In this document: piece by piece, positions 32,380 through 44,969 of the stretch
Layout: each line of letters starts with the position of its first letter
Position numbering within the stretch: the first letter of the stretch is position 1
Assembly (NCBI GenBank): GCA_947169825.1
Contig: CAMVRE010000006.1
Span: 1-47,058, forward strand
Direction: 5' to 3'
DNA from: an uncultured Verrucomicrobiota bacterium
GTDB taxonomy: Bacteria; Verrucomicrobiota; Kiritimatiellia; RFP12; UBA3636
DNA length: 47,058 bases
Translations under genes and position numbers: made by a program
Notes under the pieces: model-generated
Databases searched by the model: none
What the model was told of the DNA's origin: nothing
The model's input: only the letters and a program-made list of their open reading frames with translations

Positions 32380-32560
32380 GGCGTGGCGGAGTCTCCACCC
32401 CGCCACGAAGGGTATTGATCGGCCGCGCGCCATACAGCGAAAATTCACGCGAAAATCCGCTTTGGAAGAAGCAAAAGTCGCAAATTTCACGCACGGTGAA
32501 ATCGAAATCGAAAGCCGCGGCGGGGTTGCTTTCGCTACGGGGAGTCCGGGAGTTTCGGAG
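32380..32560. repeat. dispersed repeat D, copy 2
   Basis: Full hairpin gcgtggcggagtctccaccccgcc-acg, then the same blocks as at 28343-28520, including atttcac-gcac-ggtgaaat. Its right end overlaps the last codons of the zinc-ribbon gene at 32535. Confidence 0.8.
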
Positions 32561-33497
32561 CCGGCGTTTCGCCTGCGGCGGCGGCCTCCTCGACGGCGGC
32601 GAGGAAGATGCCGCGGGCGGAGGAGAGCAGACGCCGTCCGAGGACGGCCTCCGCGGCGCGGACGATCCGATCCTGGCGGACGCGGAGAAGGCGGAGCGGA
32701 TCGATTCCGTCGCGGATGGCGCGTTTCTCGGCAAGAAAGGCCCGGTAGTCGGCGAGTGGCATCTCCCCGCGCTTGAACCGCGTCTTCGGGCTCGGTTCTC
32801 CCGGACGTCCGAGCAGCGCCGTGCGCCGGGCTTCGGCCTCGGCGACGAGGCGCTGCTCGTCGGCCAGGGCCTCCGCTCGGGCCGCGAGGGCGCGGGCGAT
32901 CGCCTCCGGCGTTGTGCAGCACGCGCGAAGCCGCGCCGCCTCGACGGCGGCGGGCGGATGTCCGGTTAGCACGGGAGGCCGGACGCGCGCGGCCGCGAGC
33001 GACGCCGCCTCGAGCGGATGCGCCGGGTCGAGCAGGTCGGCGTCGCGAAGGGCGCGAAGGTGCGCGATCGCGGCGGCGAACGGAATTCCCGGCGGCGTGG
33101 CGGCGTCCGCTTCCGCGGCGCGGCGGCAGGCGTCCTGAACGGCCCAGAACCGCTTGATGCCCTCGTATCCCTCGCACTCGACGTCCGTGTCGCGGCAGAA
33201 GGGGCAGAACCGGTGAATGCGCACGATGAGATGGCTTGTGCCGCCCGCCGAGGCGTGGAGGAACAGCCGTCTGGAGCCGCAACGCCGGCAGGGTCGGTAC
33301 GACGCGGGGTCGTCCCAGACGCGGAAAAGTCCGGCGAGGGTCAGCGTCCCGGAGTCGGGCGCATCGCGTTTCTGCGGCATGCGCGCACGGCCGAAGGGGC
33401 CCGCCGCCGGGCCTTCGATGCGGACGTTGGGGAGGGCGGGGTCCGCCTCGACGGCGGCGCGCGTGAAGAAGAGGGTTTCGGCGAAGTCGGAAACCAT
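32535..33497 (-). CDS. zinc-ribbon protein, tandem paralog 1
   Basis: A 320-aa protein with N-terminal FFTRAAVEADPALPNVRIEG, then a four-Cys ribbon (CRRCGSRRLFLHASAGG...HRFCPFC, about residues 70-102), and a helical Arg/Ala-rich second half beginning at AIAHLRALRDADLLDPAHPL. It shares this layout and the LRALRDADLLDPAHPLEA block with the next gene upstream. The C-terminal residues (ETPAPKLPDSP) run into repeat D. Function is unknown; nucleic-acid binding through the ribbon is plausible. It is the last gene of a three-gene run with the hydrolase. Confidence 0.65.
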   Translation of the reverse strand: MVSDFAETLFFTRAAVEADPALPNVRIEGPAAGPFGRARMPQKRDAPDSGTLTLAGLFRVWDDPASYRPCRRCGSRRLFLHASAGGTSHLIVRIHRFCPFCRDTDVECEGYEGIKRFWAVQDACRRAAEADAATPPGIPFAAAIAHLRALRDADLLDPAHPLEAASLAAARVRPPVLTGHPPAAVEAARLRACCTTPEAIARALAARAEALADEQRLVAEAEARRTALLGRPGEPSPKTRFKRGEMPLADYRAFLAEKRAIRDGIDPLRLLRVRQDRIVRAAEAVLGRRLLSSARGIFLAAVEEAAAAGETPAPKLPDSP

Positions 33498-33501
33498 GGA
33501 G

Positions 33502-33537
33502 AAGGTTGGTGGTTAGTGATTAGTGGTTAGTGGTTGG
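33502..33537. repeat. AACCACTA microsatellite at a gene junction
   Basis: ggttagtgattagtggttag-type repeats encode the PLTTNH end of the upstream paralog and form the leader of the downstream one. They resemble the leader repeat at 22862-22912. Confidence 0.7.
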
Positions 33538-34502
33538 GCGGAGTCCTCCACGGCTTCGAGGAAGACGCGCTTTTCGTTGGAGAGGAGGGGGCGGCCGAGC
33601 TCCTCCTCCAGCGCGGCGGAGACCTCGTCGGCGCGGATCGCGGCGTTCCATTCGGGTCTGAGATCGTCCGCGAGCTCGCGCTTGCGCTCTTGAATGGCGC
33701 GGTATTCCTCTTGCGTGATTTCGCCGCGCCACAGGCGCACCTTCGGGCCGTCCGCGCCGGGGGGCGCGCGGAGGGAGGCGAGCTCCGCGGCCACCGCCTT
33801 GCAGCCCTCCTCGTGCCGCGCGAGGACTTCATGGAGGAGCTTCCGCGCGACGGCGAGGCGTTCGGGCGTCACGAGCTCCGCGCGGATGCGGGCGTCGCGG
33901 ACGGCGTCCGCGCGCCGGCGCGCCGCCTCCGCGAGGAGCGCGAGCGGGCCGTCGTTCCGGAATGGGCGGTCCGCGGCGGCCGATGCGAGCGATTCGGCCT
34001 CGAGCGGATGGGCGGGGTCGAGCAGGTCCGCGTCGCGCAGCGCGCGGAGCCGCGCCACGGCTTCCGCGAACGGAAGTCCTCCGGGCGGATCGGACGAAAC
34101 CTCCCCGCGGATGGCGCGGACGGCGCGCGAGACGGGACCGAAGAGCTCCCGGCCCTTCGTAAGGCCGTCGAACCGGATTTCGTCGTTGCGGCCGCAGAAC
34201 GGGCAGTGCCAGGCCGCCCGGAAATGCCAGTGGAGCATGCCGCATCCGCCGCCGTGCAGGAACAGCGCCGGGGTGCGGCAGTGCGGGCAGTCGTGCGCGA
34301 CGGCCGGCTCGTTCCAGAAGCGAAGAAGCCGGGCGAACGTCAGGGGCGGGGCGTCCTTGTCCCCCTCTAACGGCCGGCCGTTGCTGCGAAGCTTCCCCCA
34401 ATCCGCGAACTCGCCGGCGAGGCGGGCGCGGGCGAGGCGGCGGTCGCGCAGGACGGCGGCGCGGGTGAAGAAGAGAAGGTCGGCGAAGAATTCGCGCGTC
34501 AT
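33513..34502 (-). CDS. zinc-ribbon protein, tandem paralog 2
   Basis: A 329-aa protein: LLFFTRAAVLRDRRLARARL, CPHC-...-CPFC ribbon (CPHCRTPALFLHGGGCGMLH, AWHCPFCGR), VARLRALRDADLLDPAHPLE, then a long helical tail with GEITQEEYRAIQERKRELAD. It aligns with the adjacent 320-aa protein and is probably an old tandem duplicate. It begins 10 nt after the hydrolase stop, so it belongs to that operon. Role unknown. Confidence 0.65.
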   Translation of the reverse strand: MTREFFADLLFFTRAAVLRDRRLARARLAGEFADWGKLRSNGRPLEGDKDAPPLTFARLLRFWNEPAVAHDCPHCRTPALFLHGGGCGMLHWHFRAAWHCPFCGRNDEIRFDGLTKGRELFGPVSRAVRAIRGEVSSDPPGGLPFAEAVARLRALRDADLLDPAHPLEAESLASAAADRPFRNDGPLALLAEAARRRADAVRDARIRAELVTPERLAVARKLLHEVLARHEEGCKAVAAELASLRAPPGADGPKVRLWRGEITQEEYRAIQERKRELADDLRPEWNAAIRADEVSAALEEELGRPLLSNEKRVFLEAVEDSAQPLTTNH

Positions 34503-34512
34503 GGTCGGGAAG

Positions 34513-35427
34513 CTAGGAGATGGACCCTCCGACGACGTCGCCGTTCTCGTCCAGTTCGTACTGGCCGGCGGACCAGAGGGAGTCCTCCGCGGCGCGGGAG
34601 AGGAGCTCGAGCTCCGCGGCCGTGGCGGGCGGCTCGCCGGCGTGCGAGCAGGCCGCGACCGCAGCGGCGGCGACGGACTCCGCCACGACGGGGTCTGCCC
34701 AGTAGAACCTGTGGTTGGCGCCGCCGCGCGTGCCGGGGGGCGGGAGGACCTCGCGCTCCGAGACGTCGGGGAACGCCTCGCCGAGCGGCTCGGCGAACCA
34801 GTCCTCGGGGCTGCGGAGGGAGAGCGCGGAGACGTCGTCGGGGAGGCGGTCGCCCTTCACTTCCGGCAGGCCGGCGACGGCCTGGATGGGCGCCGCGAAG
34901 GCGTTGAAAATCCGTTCGACGGCGCCCGGGCCGAGACGTCCGCGGGCGGCGGCGGCCTCGCGGCGCTCGGGCATCCCGAAAATCGCGTGGGCGGCGAGCC
35001 TCTCCGGGCGGTTGAAGAGCCCCATCGGCGGGGCGAGCATCACGAGGGACTTCGCCTCGGGGGCGAGGGCGCGCGCGAGCGTCTCGTAGGCGATGGCGGC
35101 GCCGAAGGAGTGGCCGACGAGGACGACCGGCGCGCCGCCGGCCTCGGCGGAGGCGGCGCGGACCGCCTCCGCGACGCGGGCGCGGACGGCGTCGCCCGCG
35201 CGCCCCTCGTAGAAGTCGCGGACGAGGGCGGGCGACTGGAGCGCGAGGTCCATCGTTCCGAACGAGTCGGGGGAGCCGAGGAGGCCGTCCCAGAGGACCT
35301 CCCTCCAGAGGACGGGGGCGCCGAGGCGCGCCTCGACGTTGCGGCGCAGCGCCGCGGAGAAGCCGGGCTGGCGCCCGCCGGGATGGTTGCCGAAGCCGTG
35401 GAGGCAGACGAAGGTTTTCATTTTCAT
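34513..35427 (-). CDS. alpha/beta-hydrolase-fold protein
   Basis: A 304-aa protein opening with MKMKTFVCLHGFGNHPGGRQ (oxyanion HG) and carrying the nucleophile elbow VVLVGHSFGAAIAYETLARA (GHSFG, about residue 125). A catalytic Asp and the His of ANHRFYWADP are plausible in the C-terminal half. It resembles small esterase or lipase-like hydrolases; no signal peptide, so it is cytosolic. Substrate unknown. The first ATG (35427) lies 6 nt after a TAGAAT box and may be leaderless; Met3 is the alternative. Confidence 0.75.
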   Translation of the reverse strand: MKMKTFVCLHGFGNHPGGRQPGFSAALRRNVEARLGAPVLWREVLWDGLLGSPDSFGTMDLALQSPALVRDFYEGRAGDAVRARVAEAVRAASAEAGGAPVVLVGHSFGAAIAYETLARALAPEAKSLVMLAPPMGLFNRPERLAAHAIFGMPERREAAAARGRLGPGAVERIFNAFAAPIQAVAGLPEVKGDRLPDDVSALSLRSPEDWFAEPLGEAFPDVSEREVLPPPGTRGGANHRFYWADPVVAESVAAAAVAACSHAGEPPATAAELELLSRAAEDSLWSAGQYELDENGDVVGGSIS

Positions 35428-35433
35428 GCCTTC

Positions 35434-35462
35434 ATTCTACCGACCCGTTCGCCGCGATTCAA
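35434..35462 (-). promoter_or_regulatory. promoter of the hydrolase / zinc-ribbon operon
   Basis: TTGAAT, 17 nt, TAGAAT on the minus strand, 6 nt before the ATG. Confidence 0.7.
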
Positions 35463-35528
35463 CCCCTTCTTGCGAAAGGTGACGGCAACTTGGCAAAGTC
35501 AACGCCCCCTCGGCCGAGCGGAGGGCCG

Positions 35529-39732
<4,204 letters not shown>

Positions 39733-39744
39733 CCCCGTTCCGCG

Positions 39745-41319
39745 CTACGGGCGCGGACGGGCGCGGACGCCCTGGACGGCGAAGCGCGCGCGATGCGCGG
39801 CGAGGCGCTCCAGAAAGTCCCCGTAGTTGCGGCGTTCCGGCGGCGTCCAGAGCGTCTCCGCCAGCGCGCTCGCGCGCGGATAGGCCATGTAGTCGAGGTG
39901 GTCTCGCGTGGCGATGTATTCGGTCCAGAGCTGGCCCTGCGCGCCGAGGACGCGCCTCGCGGCCTCGGGCGGAACCGCCGTGAGGCGCGGGCTGAACGAG
40001 TAGACCTTCGAGAGCGGGATCATCCCGCCGATGGCGAGCGGCTCCTCCGCGACGGGTTCGTCCTGGTAGTAGTCGAAGTAGACGTGCGAGGTCGGCGCGA
40101 GGACGACGTCGTGTCCGGCGCGGACGGTGTCGTTCACGTAGTCCCAGCCCTTCCAGCCGACGCGCCAGCAGGCGATCGCGGCCGAGGGGTCCACGCCGCC
40201 CTCGAGGATCTCGTCCCAGCCGAGGAGACGCCGCCCGCGCGAACGGAAGAACGCGTCGAGCTTCTTCGTGAACCACGCCTGCAGCTGCTCGGGCCTCTTG
40301 AGCCCGCGCTCGGCCATGAGCTCCTGCGCGCGCCGGCTCTCCTCCCATTCGTGGCGCGGGGCCTCGTCGCCGCCGATGTGGAGGAACTTCGAGGGAAAGA
40401 GCTCCATCATCTCGGACCAGACGTCCTTGCAGAACGCGAGCGTGGACTCCTCCATGTTGAGCACGTGCTGCGAGATGCCCCAGGTCGTGCGGACCTCGGG
40501 GTGCGCCCATTCGCCGTTGCCCAGCTCCGGGTAGGAGGCGATCGCGGCGCACATGTGGCCGGGCATGTCGATCTCGGGCACCACGGTCACGCGGCGACGG
40601 GCGGCGAACGCCACGACGCGGCGGATGTCGTCCTGCGTGTAGAACCCGCCGTAGGGGATGCCGTCGAAGCGGTGCGGCCAGTCGTTCATGTGGTTGCCGA
40701 CCATCGTCTCGGCGCGCTTCGACCCGACCTCCGTAAGGCGCGGATACCTGCGGATCTCGACGCGCCAGCCCTGGTCGTCCGTGAGGTGCCAGTGGAAGAC
40801 GTTCATCCGGTGCTGCGCCAGGAGCTCCACGAAGCGGCAGACGTCGTCCGCGGGGAAGAAGTGCCGCGACACGTCGAGCATCAGTCCGCGCCAGCGGCAC
40901 TCGGGCGCGTCCTCGATCCGGACGGCGGGCGCCTCCCACGCGACCCCGGAGCGCGCCCCGGACGCGTAGATCTCCGCGGGAAGCAGCTGCCGCAGCGTCT
41001 GCACGCCGCGCGCGAGCCCCCACGAGGTCGCGGCCTCGAGGCGGACGCCGCCGGGCGCGACGTCGAGCGCGTAGGACTCCGGCAGGAAGCCCGCCTCGTC
41101 CGGCTCCGGGTCGGGCGCGGCCTGCGCGAGCGTGATCGCGCCGGCGCCCTCGCGGACGGGCAGCGCGAATCCGGTGGCGGGGCGCAGATACTCCGCGAGC
41201 AGCTCCGCGATCTCGCGGGCGGTGGAGGGGCCCTCGAAGCCGATGGCGGCGTCGGGGGAAAGGACGAAGGCGCCGTCGCGCCATTCGGCCGAGGCGGGCC
41301 GGGGGATGATCTCTTTCAT
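39745..41319 (-). CDS. family GH20 beta-N-acetylhexosaminidase
   Basis: A 524-aa glycosidase that removes terminal GlcNAc/GalNAc from oligosaccharides. It has the GH20 N-terminal domain (EIIPRPASAEWRDGAFVLSP) and the TIM barrel with RGLMLDVSRHFFP, HWHLTDDQGWRVEI, VPEIDMPGH and the catalytic Asp-Glu pair in HIGGDEAPR (about 316). No signal peptide is visible from ATG 41319, so it may work in the cytosol on recycled peptidoglycan or imported sugars, or be exported by other means. It is convergent with ligA, 12 nt apart, and has its own promoter. Confidence 0.93.
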   Translation of the reverse strand: MKEIIPRPASAEWRDGAFVLSPDAAIGFEGPSTAREIAELLAEYLRPATGFALPVREGAGAITLAQAAPDPEPDEAGFLPESYALDVAPGGVRLEAATSWGLARGVQTLRQLLPAEIYASGARSGVAWEAPAVRIEDAPECRWRGLMLDVSRHFFPADDVCRFVELLAQHRMNVFHWHLTDDQGWRVEIRRYPRLTEVGSKRAETMVGNHMNDWPHRFDGIPYGGFYTQDDIRRVVAFAARRRVTVVPEIDMPGHMCAAIASYPELGNGEWAHPEVRTTWGISQHVLNMEESTLAFCKDVWSEMMELFPSKFLHIGGDEAPRHEWEESRRAQELMAERGLKRPEQLQAWFTKKLDAFFRSRGRRLLGWDEILEGGVDPSAAIACWRVGWKGWDYVNDTVRAGHDVVLAPTSHVYFDYYQDEPVAEEPLAIGGMIPLSKVYSFSPRLTAVPPEAARRVLGAQGQLWTEYIATRDHLDYMAYPRASALAETLWTPPERRNYGDFLERLAAHRARFAVQGVRARPRP

Positions 41320-41353
41320 GGGAAACGGGCGTGGTTGTTGCGGACGCCCTCTG

Positions 41354-41382
41354 ATTCTATCCGACCCGGCCACTCGCGACAA
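41354..41382 (-). promoter_or_regulatory. promoter of the hexosaminidase gene
   Basis: TTGTCG, 17 nt, TAGAAT; leader about 28 nt. Confidence 0.65.
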
Positions 41383-41397
41383 GCGCGGCGCGGGCGG

Positions 41398-41427
41398 TTG
41401 CCGCGGAGGGCGTGCTTCTGGTAGACT
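41398..41427 (+). promoter_or_regulatory. promoter of ettA
   Basis: TTGCCG, 18 nt, TAGACT; leader about 32 nt. Divergent from the hexosaminidase promoter. Confidence 0.6.
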
Positions 41428-41465
41428 CGCGGCCGTTACCGAAACTCCACCCAGGACCCCGCGAC

Positions 41466-43136
41466 ATGGCCGGCGAATACGCGATCTCCCTCGTCAACGT
41501 CACCAAGCAGCACGGCGCCAAGACCGTGCTCGAGGACGTCAACCTCTCCTTCTTCCACGGCGCCCACATCGGCGTCATCGGCGTGAACGGCTCCGGCAAG
41601 TCGTCGCTGCTGAAGATCCTCGCCCGCGAGGACACGGAGTTCATGGGCCAGTGCATCATCCCCGACTCGACCAAGGTCGGCTACCTCCCGCAGGAGCCGC
41701 GGCTCGACCCGTCGAAGACCGTGGAGGAGTGCGTGCGCGAGGGCGTCGTCGAGGCACAGAGGAAGCTCGACCGCTACGACGAGATCTGCGGCCTCCTGGG
41801 CGAGGTGACGGACGACGCCGAACTCGACCGGCTCAACGCCGAGATGGGGCGCCTCCAGGACGAGATCGACGCCGCGAACCTCTGGGACCTCGACCACAAC
41901 GTCGAGCTCGCGATGGAGTCGCTGCGGCTCCCGCCCGCCGACGCGAACGTCGCCCCGCTCTCCGGCGGCGAGCGCCGCCGCGTCGCCCTCGCGCGGCTGC
42001 TGCTCTCCAACCCCGACATCCTCCTCCTCGACGAGCCCACGAACCACCTCGACGCGGAGTGCGTCGCGTGGCTCGAGGCCTACCTCAAGAAGTTCAAGGG
42101 CACGCTCATCGTCGTCACGCACGACCGCTACTTCCTCTCGAACGTCACGGAATGGATCCTCGAGCTCGACGGCGGGCACACCTACCCGTGGAAGGGCAAC
42201 TACGAGGCGTGGCTCGAGCAGAAGCAGGCGCTCATGGCGCGCCTCCAGAAGCAGAACGACTCGCGCCGCAAGCTCCTGGAGGACGAGCTGCGCTGGGTGC
42301 ACACCAACCCCTCCGGCCGCCACGCCAAGAGCCAGGCGCGCCTCAAGCGCTACGAGGAGCTCGCCGCGCAGCAGGTCGACACGCGCGAGGAGGAGCTGCG
42401 CATCCGCATCCCCGCCGGCCCGCGCCTCGGCGACCTCGTCGTCCGCGCCCGCGACCTCAAAATGGGCTTCGGCGACAAGCTCCTCTTCGAGAACCTCTCC
42501 TTCGACCTGCCGCGCGGCGGCATCGTCGGCGTCATCGGCGGCAACGGCGCCGGCAAGACCACGCTCTTCAAGCTGATGACCGGCAAGGAGAAGCCGCTCG
42601 GCGGCTCTCTCGAGGTCGGCCCCACGGTCGAGATCTCCTACGTCGACCAGCTGCGCGACGCGCTCGACCCCGACAAGACCGTCTACGAGGAGATCACGGG
42701 AGGCAACGAGTTCGTCGCGCTCGCCAAGTCCCTCATGAACGGCCGCGCCTACTGCTCGCGCTTCAACTTCAAGGGGACCGACCAGCAGAAGAAGGTCGGG
42801 ACGCTCTCCGGCGGCGAGCGCAACCGCGTGCACCTGGCGAAGCTGCTGCGCGCGGGCGGCAACCTGCTCCTCCTGGACGAGCCCACCAACGACCTCGACG
42901 TCGCGACGCTGCGCTCGCTGGAGGAGGGCCTGCAGGACTTCGGCGGATGCGTGATGGTCGTCTCCCACGACCGCTACTTCCTCGACCGCGTGGCGACGCA
43001 CATCCTCGCCTTCGAGGGCGACTCGAAGGTGACGTGGTTCGAGGGCTCGTGGTCGGAATACCACGAGATGCGCCGCAAGCTCTACGGCGAGGACGCGGAC
43101 AGGCCCGTCCGCGTCCGCTTCAAGCCCGTCGGATAG
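41466..43136 (+). CDS. ettA: ABC-F translational throttle protein EttA
   Basis: A 556-aa soluble protein with two ABC ATPase modules: GVNGSGKSSLL and GGNGAGKTTLF (Walker A), LSGGERRR and LSGGERNR (signatures), LLLDEPTNHLD and LLLDEPTNDLD (Walker B). The length, the arm in the first domain (EVTDDAELDRLNAEMGRLQD), and the inter-domain linker (RRKLLEDELRWVHTNPSGRH AKSQARL) are those of EttA, which binds the ribosomal E site and gates entry into elongation according to ATP/ADP. ATG 41466 gives MAGEYAISLVNV; the ORF extension from 41412 starts upstream of the -10 box. Core, vertically inherited gene. Confidence 0.93.
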   Translation: MAGEYAISLVNVTKQHGAKTVLEDVNLSFFHGAHIGVIGVNGSGKSSLLKILAREDTEFMGQCIIPDSTKVGYLPQEPRLDPSKTVEECVREGVVEAQRKLDRYDEICGLLGEVTDDAELDRLNAEMGRLQDEIDAANLWDLDHNVELAMESLRLPPADANVAPLSGGERRRVALARLLLSNPDILLLDEPTNHLDAECVAWLEAYLKKFKGTLIVVTHDRYFLSNVTEWILELDGGHTYPWKGNYEAWLEQKQALMARLQKQNDSRRKLLEDELRWVHTNPSGRHAKSQARLKRYEELAAQQVDTREEELRIRIPAGPRLGDLVVRARDLKMGFGDKLLFENLSFDLPRGGIVGVIGGNGAGKTTLFKLMTGKEKPLGGSLEVGPTVEISYVDQLRDALDPDKTVYEEITGGNEFVALAKSLMNGRAYCSRFNFKGTDQQKKVGTLSGGERNRVHLAKLLRAGGNLLLLDEPTNDLDVATLRSLEEGLQDFGGCVMVVSHDRYFLDRVATHILAFEGDSKVTWFEGSWSEYHEMRRKLYGEDADRPVRVRFKPVG

Positions 43137-43158
43137 TTCCGCGGAGCGCGGCCTGGCA

Positions 43159-43226
43159 CGGCGTGGCGGGGTGGAGACCCCGCCACGTCGTCGTCGGCCG
43201 GTCGCTCGCGGCTCCGCCGCTCGGAG
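43159..43226. repeat. cgtggcgggg hairpin plus cggccg/ctcgcgg palindrome
   Basis: The same two palindromes occur side by side as at 29274-29337, placed just after the ettA stop. Confidence 0.7.
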
Positions 43227-43242
43227 ACGGTGGATTGATGAT

Positions 43243-43312
43243 GGTGGGGCGAGGCGTCCCCGCCGAGCCGCGGGAACTGCGCCGCGGCTCGGCGGGGGCG
43301 CCTCGCCCCACC
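43243..43312. terminator. long inverted repeat between ettA and gdhA
   Basis: Arms of about 30 bp (gtggggcgaggcg...gagccgcgg / ccgcggctcggcggggg...cctcgccccac) with one internal mismatch and an ~8-nt loop. It is followed by a second hairpin, ccggcccctcg / cgaggggccgg (43324-43356). It is probably a bidirectional terminator or RNA-stability element between convergent genes; neither side has a U-tract. Confidence 0.5.
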
Positions 43313-43379
43313 CGAAACGGAAACCGGCCCCTCGAACCCGAAGGAACGAGGGGCCGGAGCGAAGCGGAGTTACGACGGG

Positions 43380-43407
43380 CGTTGCGCGCGGCAGTCGCCG
43401 CGCGCAA
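43380..43407 (-). terminator. perfect 12-bp stem-loop after gdhA
   Basis: GTTGCGCGCGGC-4 nt-GCCGCGCGCAAC, 15 nt after the gdhA stop on the minus strand. Without a U-tract it could be a terminator or 3'-end stabiliser. Confidence 0.5.
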
Positions 43408-43421
43408 CACCCTCGCGAAGA

Positions 43422-44762
43422 CTAGACGTAGCCCTGCGCGACCATCGCGTCGGCGACCTTGACGAAGCCGGCGATGTTGGCGCCCGCGACGTAGTTGCCC
43501 TTCTTGCCGAAGGCCTTCGCGGCCTCGTAGGCGTTGTCGTGGATCGCCTTCATGATGCCCTTGAGCTTCTCGTCGACCTCCGCCGCGCTCCAGCTGAGGC
43601 GCTCGGAGTTCTGCGACATCTCGAGGCCCGACGTCGCCACGCCGCCGGCGTTGGACGCCTTGCCCGGGCTGTAGAGGATCTTCGCCTTCACGAACTTGTC
43701 GACGGCCTCGAGCGTGGACGGCATGTTCGCGCCCTCGCCGACGACCTTGACGCCGTTCTTGAGCAGCGTGTCCGCGTCCTTGCCGTCGAGCTCGTTCTGG
43801 CGGGCGCACGGGAACGCGCAGTCCACCGGCACGGCCCACGGGCGGCCGTCCTTGTGGAACTCGACGCCCTTCCTGCCCTTCGCGAACTCGGCCAGCTCGC
43901 CGCGCTTCACCTGCTTGAGCTCCTTCACCTCGTCGATGAAGTCCTGAGACATGCCGCCCTTCACGTAGATCCAGCCGGAGCGGTCGGAGAACGTGACGGG
44001 CCTGGCGCCGAGCTGGACGAGCTTCTGCGCGGCGTACTGCGCGACGTTGCCGGAACCGGAGATCGAGCAGACCTTGCCCTCGAGCGTGTCGCCCTTCGTG
44101 GCGAGCATGTTCGCGGCGAAGTAGACGTCGCCGTAGCCGGTCGCCTCGGGGCGGATGAGCGAGCCGCCGAAGGAGAGGCCCTTGCCGGTGAGCACGCCCG
44201 TGAACTCGTTCACGATGCGCTTGTACTGGCCGAAGAGGTAGCCGATCTCGCGGCCGCCCACGTTCATGTCGCCGGCCGGGACGTCCGTGTCCGGGCCGAT
44301 GTGGCGGTAGAGCTCGGTCATGAAGCTCTGGCAGAAGCGCATGACCTCCGCGTCGGAGCGGCCCTTCGGGTTGAAGTCCGAGCCGCCCTTGCCGCCGCCC
44401 ATCGGGAGCGTGGTGAGGGAGTTCTTGAAGACCTGCTCGAAGCCGAGGAACTTGAGGACCGAGAGGTTGACGGTGGAGTCGAAGCGCAGGCCGCCCTTGT
44501 AGGGGCCGATCGCGCTGTTGTACTGGACGCGGTAGCCGCGGTTGACGTGGAGCTTTCCGGCGTCGTCGGTCCACGGGACGCGGAACATGATGACGCGCTC
44601 GGGCTCGACGAGGCGCTCGAGGACGCCGGCGTCCTCGTACTTCTTCCGCGCCTTGAGCACGGGCTCGAGGGTGCCGAGCACCTCGGTGACGGCCTGGATG
44701 AACTCCGGCTCGTTGGGATTCTTCGCCTTGACGTCGGCGAGGACTTTCTGTGCGTAGGTCAT
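43422..44762 (-). CDS. gdhA: NADP-type glutamate dehydrogenase
   Basis: A 446-aa hexameric-type enzyme that makes glutamate from 2-oxoglutarate and ammonium. The catalytic domain shows RVQYNSAIGPYKGGLRF, LPMGGGKGGSDFNPKG (catalytic Lys region) and DVPAGDMNVGGREIGYLFGQ. The Rossmann domain has SISGSGNVAQYAAQKL, and VVGEGANMPST and SPGKASNAGGVATSGLEM follow. The length and motifs match the NADP-dependent bacterial class. ATG 44762 has CGGAGT upstream; the track extension to 44807 is not needed. The ~108-nt leader contains a direct repeat. Confidence 0.95.
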   Translation of the reverse strand: MTYAQKVLADVKAKNPNEPEFIQAVTEVLGTLEPVLKARKKYEDAGVLERLVEPERVIMFRVPWTDDAGKLHVNRGYRVQYNSAIGPYKGGLRFDSTVNLSVLKFLGFEQVFKNSLTTLPMGGGKGGSDFNPKGRSDAEVMRFCQSFMTELYRHIGPDTDVPAGDMNVGGREIGYLFGQYKRIVNEFTGVLTGKGLSFGGSLIRPEATGYGDVYFAANMLATKGDTLEGKVCSISGSGNVAQYAAQKLVQLGARPVTFSDRSGWIYVKGGMSQDFIDEVKELKQVKRGELAEFAKGRKGVEFHKDGRPWAVPVDCAFPCARQNELDGKDADTLLKNGVKVVGEGANMPSTLEAVDKFVKAKILYSPGKASNAGGVATSGLEMSQNSERLSWSAAEVDEKLKGIMKAIHDNAYEAAKAFGKKGNYVAGANIAGFVKVADAMVAQGYV

Positions 44763-44786
44763 GGGATGACTCCGTTGGTTGTGTTT

Positions 44787-44868
44787 GCGCGCCCGGCGGA
44801 ACCGCAACGTGCGGGGAGGGATGATTTCGGGGTGGTTTACCGCGCGCCCGGCGGAACCGCAGCGCGCG
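44787..44868. repeat. direct repeat in the gdhA leader
   Basis: gcgcgcccggcggaaccgca occurs at 44787 and 44842, 55 bp apart. Both copies lie between the gdhA promoter and start codon, so they are transcribed. Confidence 0.7.
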
Positions 44869-44877
44869 AACGGCGGG

Positions 44878-44907
44878 AGAATACCACGCCGCCCCGCCCG
44901 CCCGCAA
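44878..44907 (-). promoter_or_regulatory. promoter of gdhA
   Basis: TTGCGG, 18 nt, TATTCT on the minus strand. The remaining bases to the mrdA stop (44908-44969) show nothing else. Confidence 0.55.
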
Positions 44908-44969
44908 GCGGTTTTTCGCGCACGGGTGGCGCTCGTGCGCGCGCCGCGCCCCGCCGCCGATCCTTCGCT

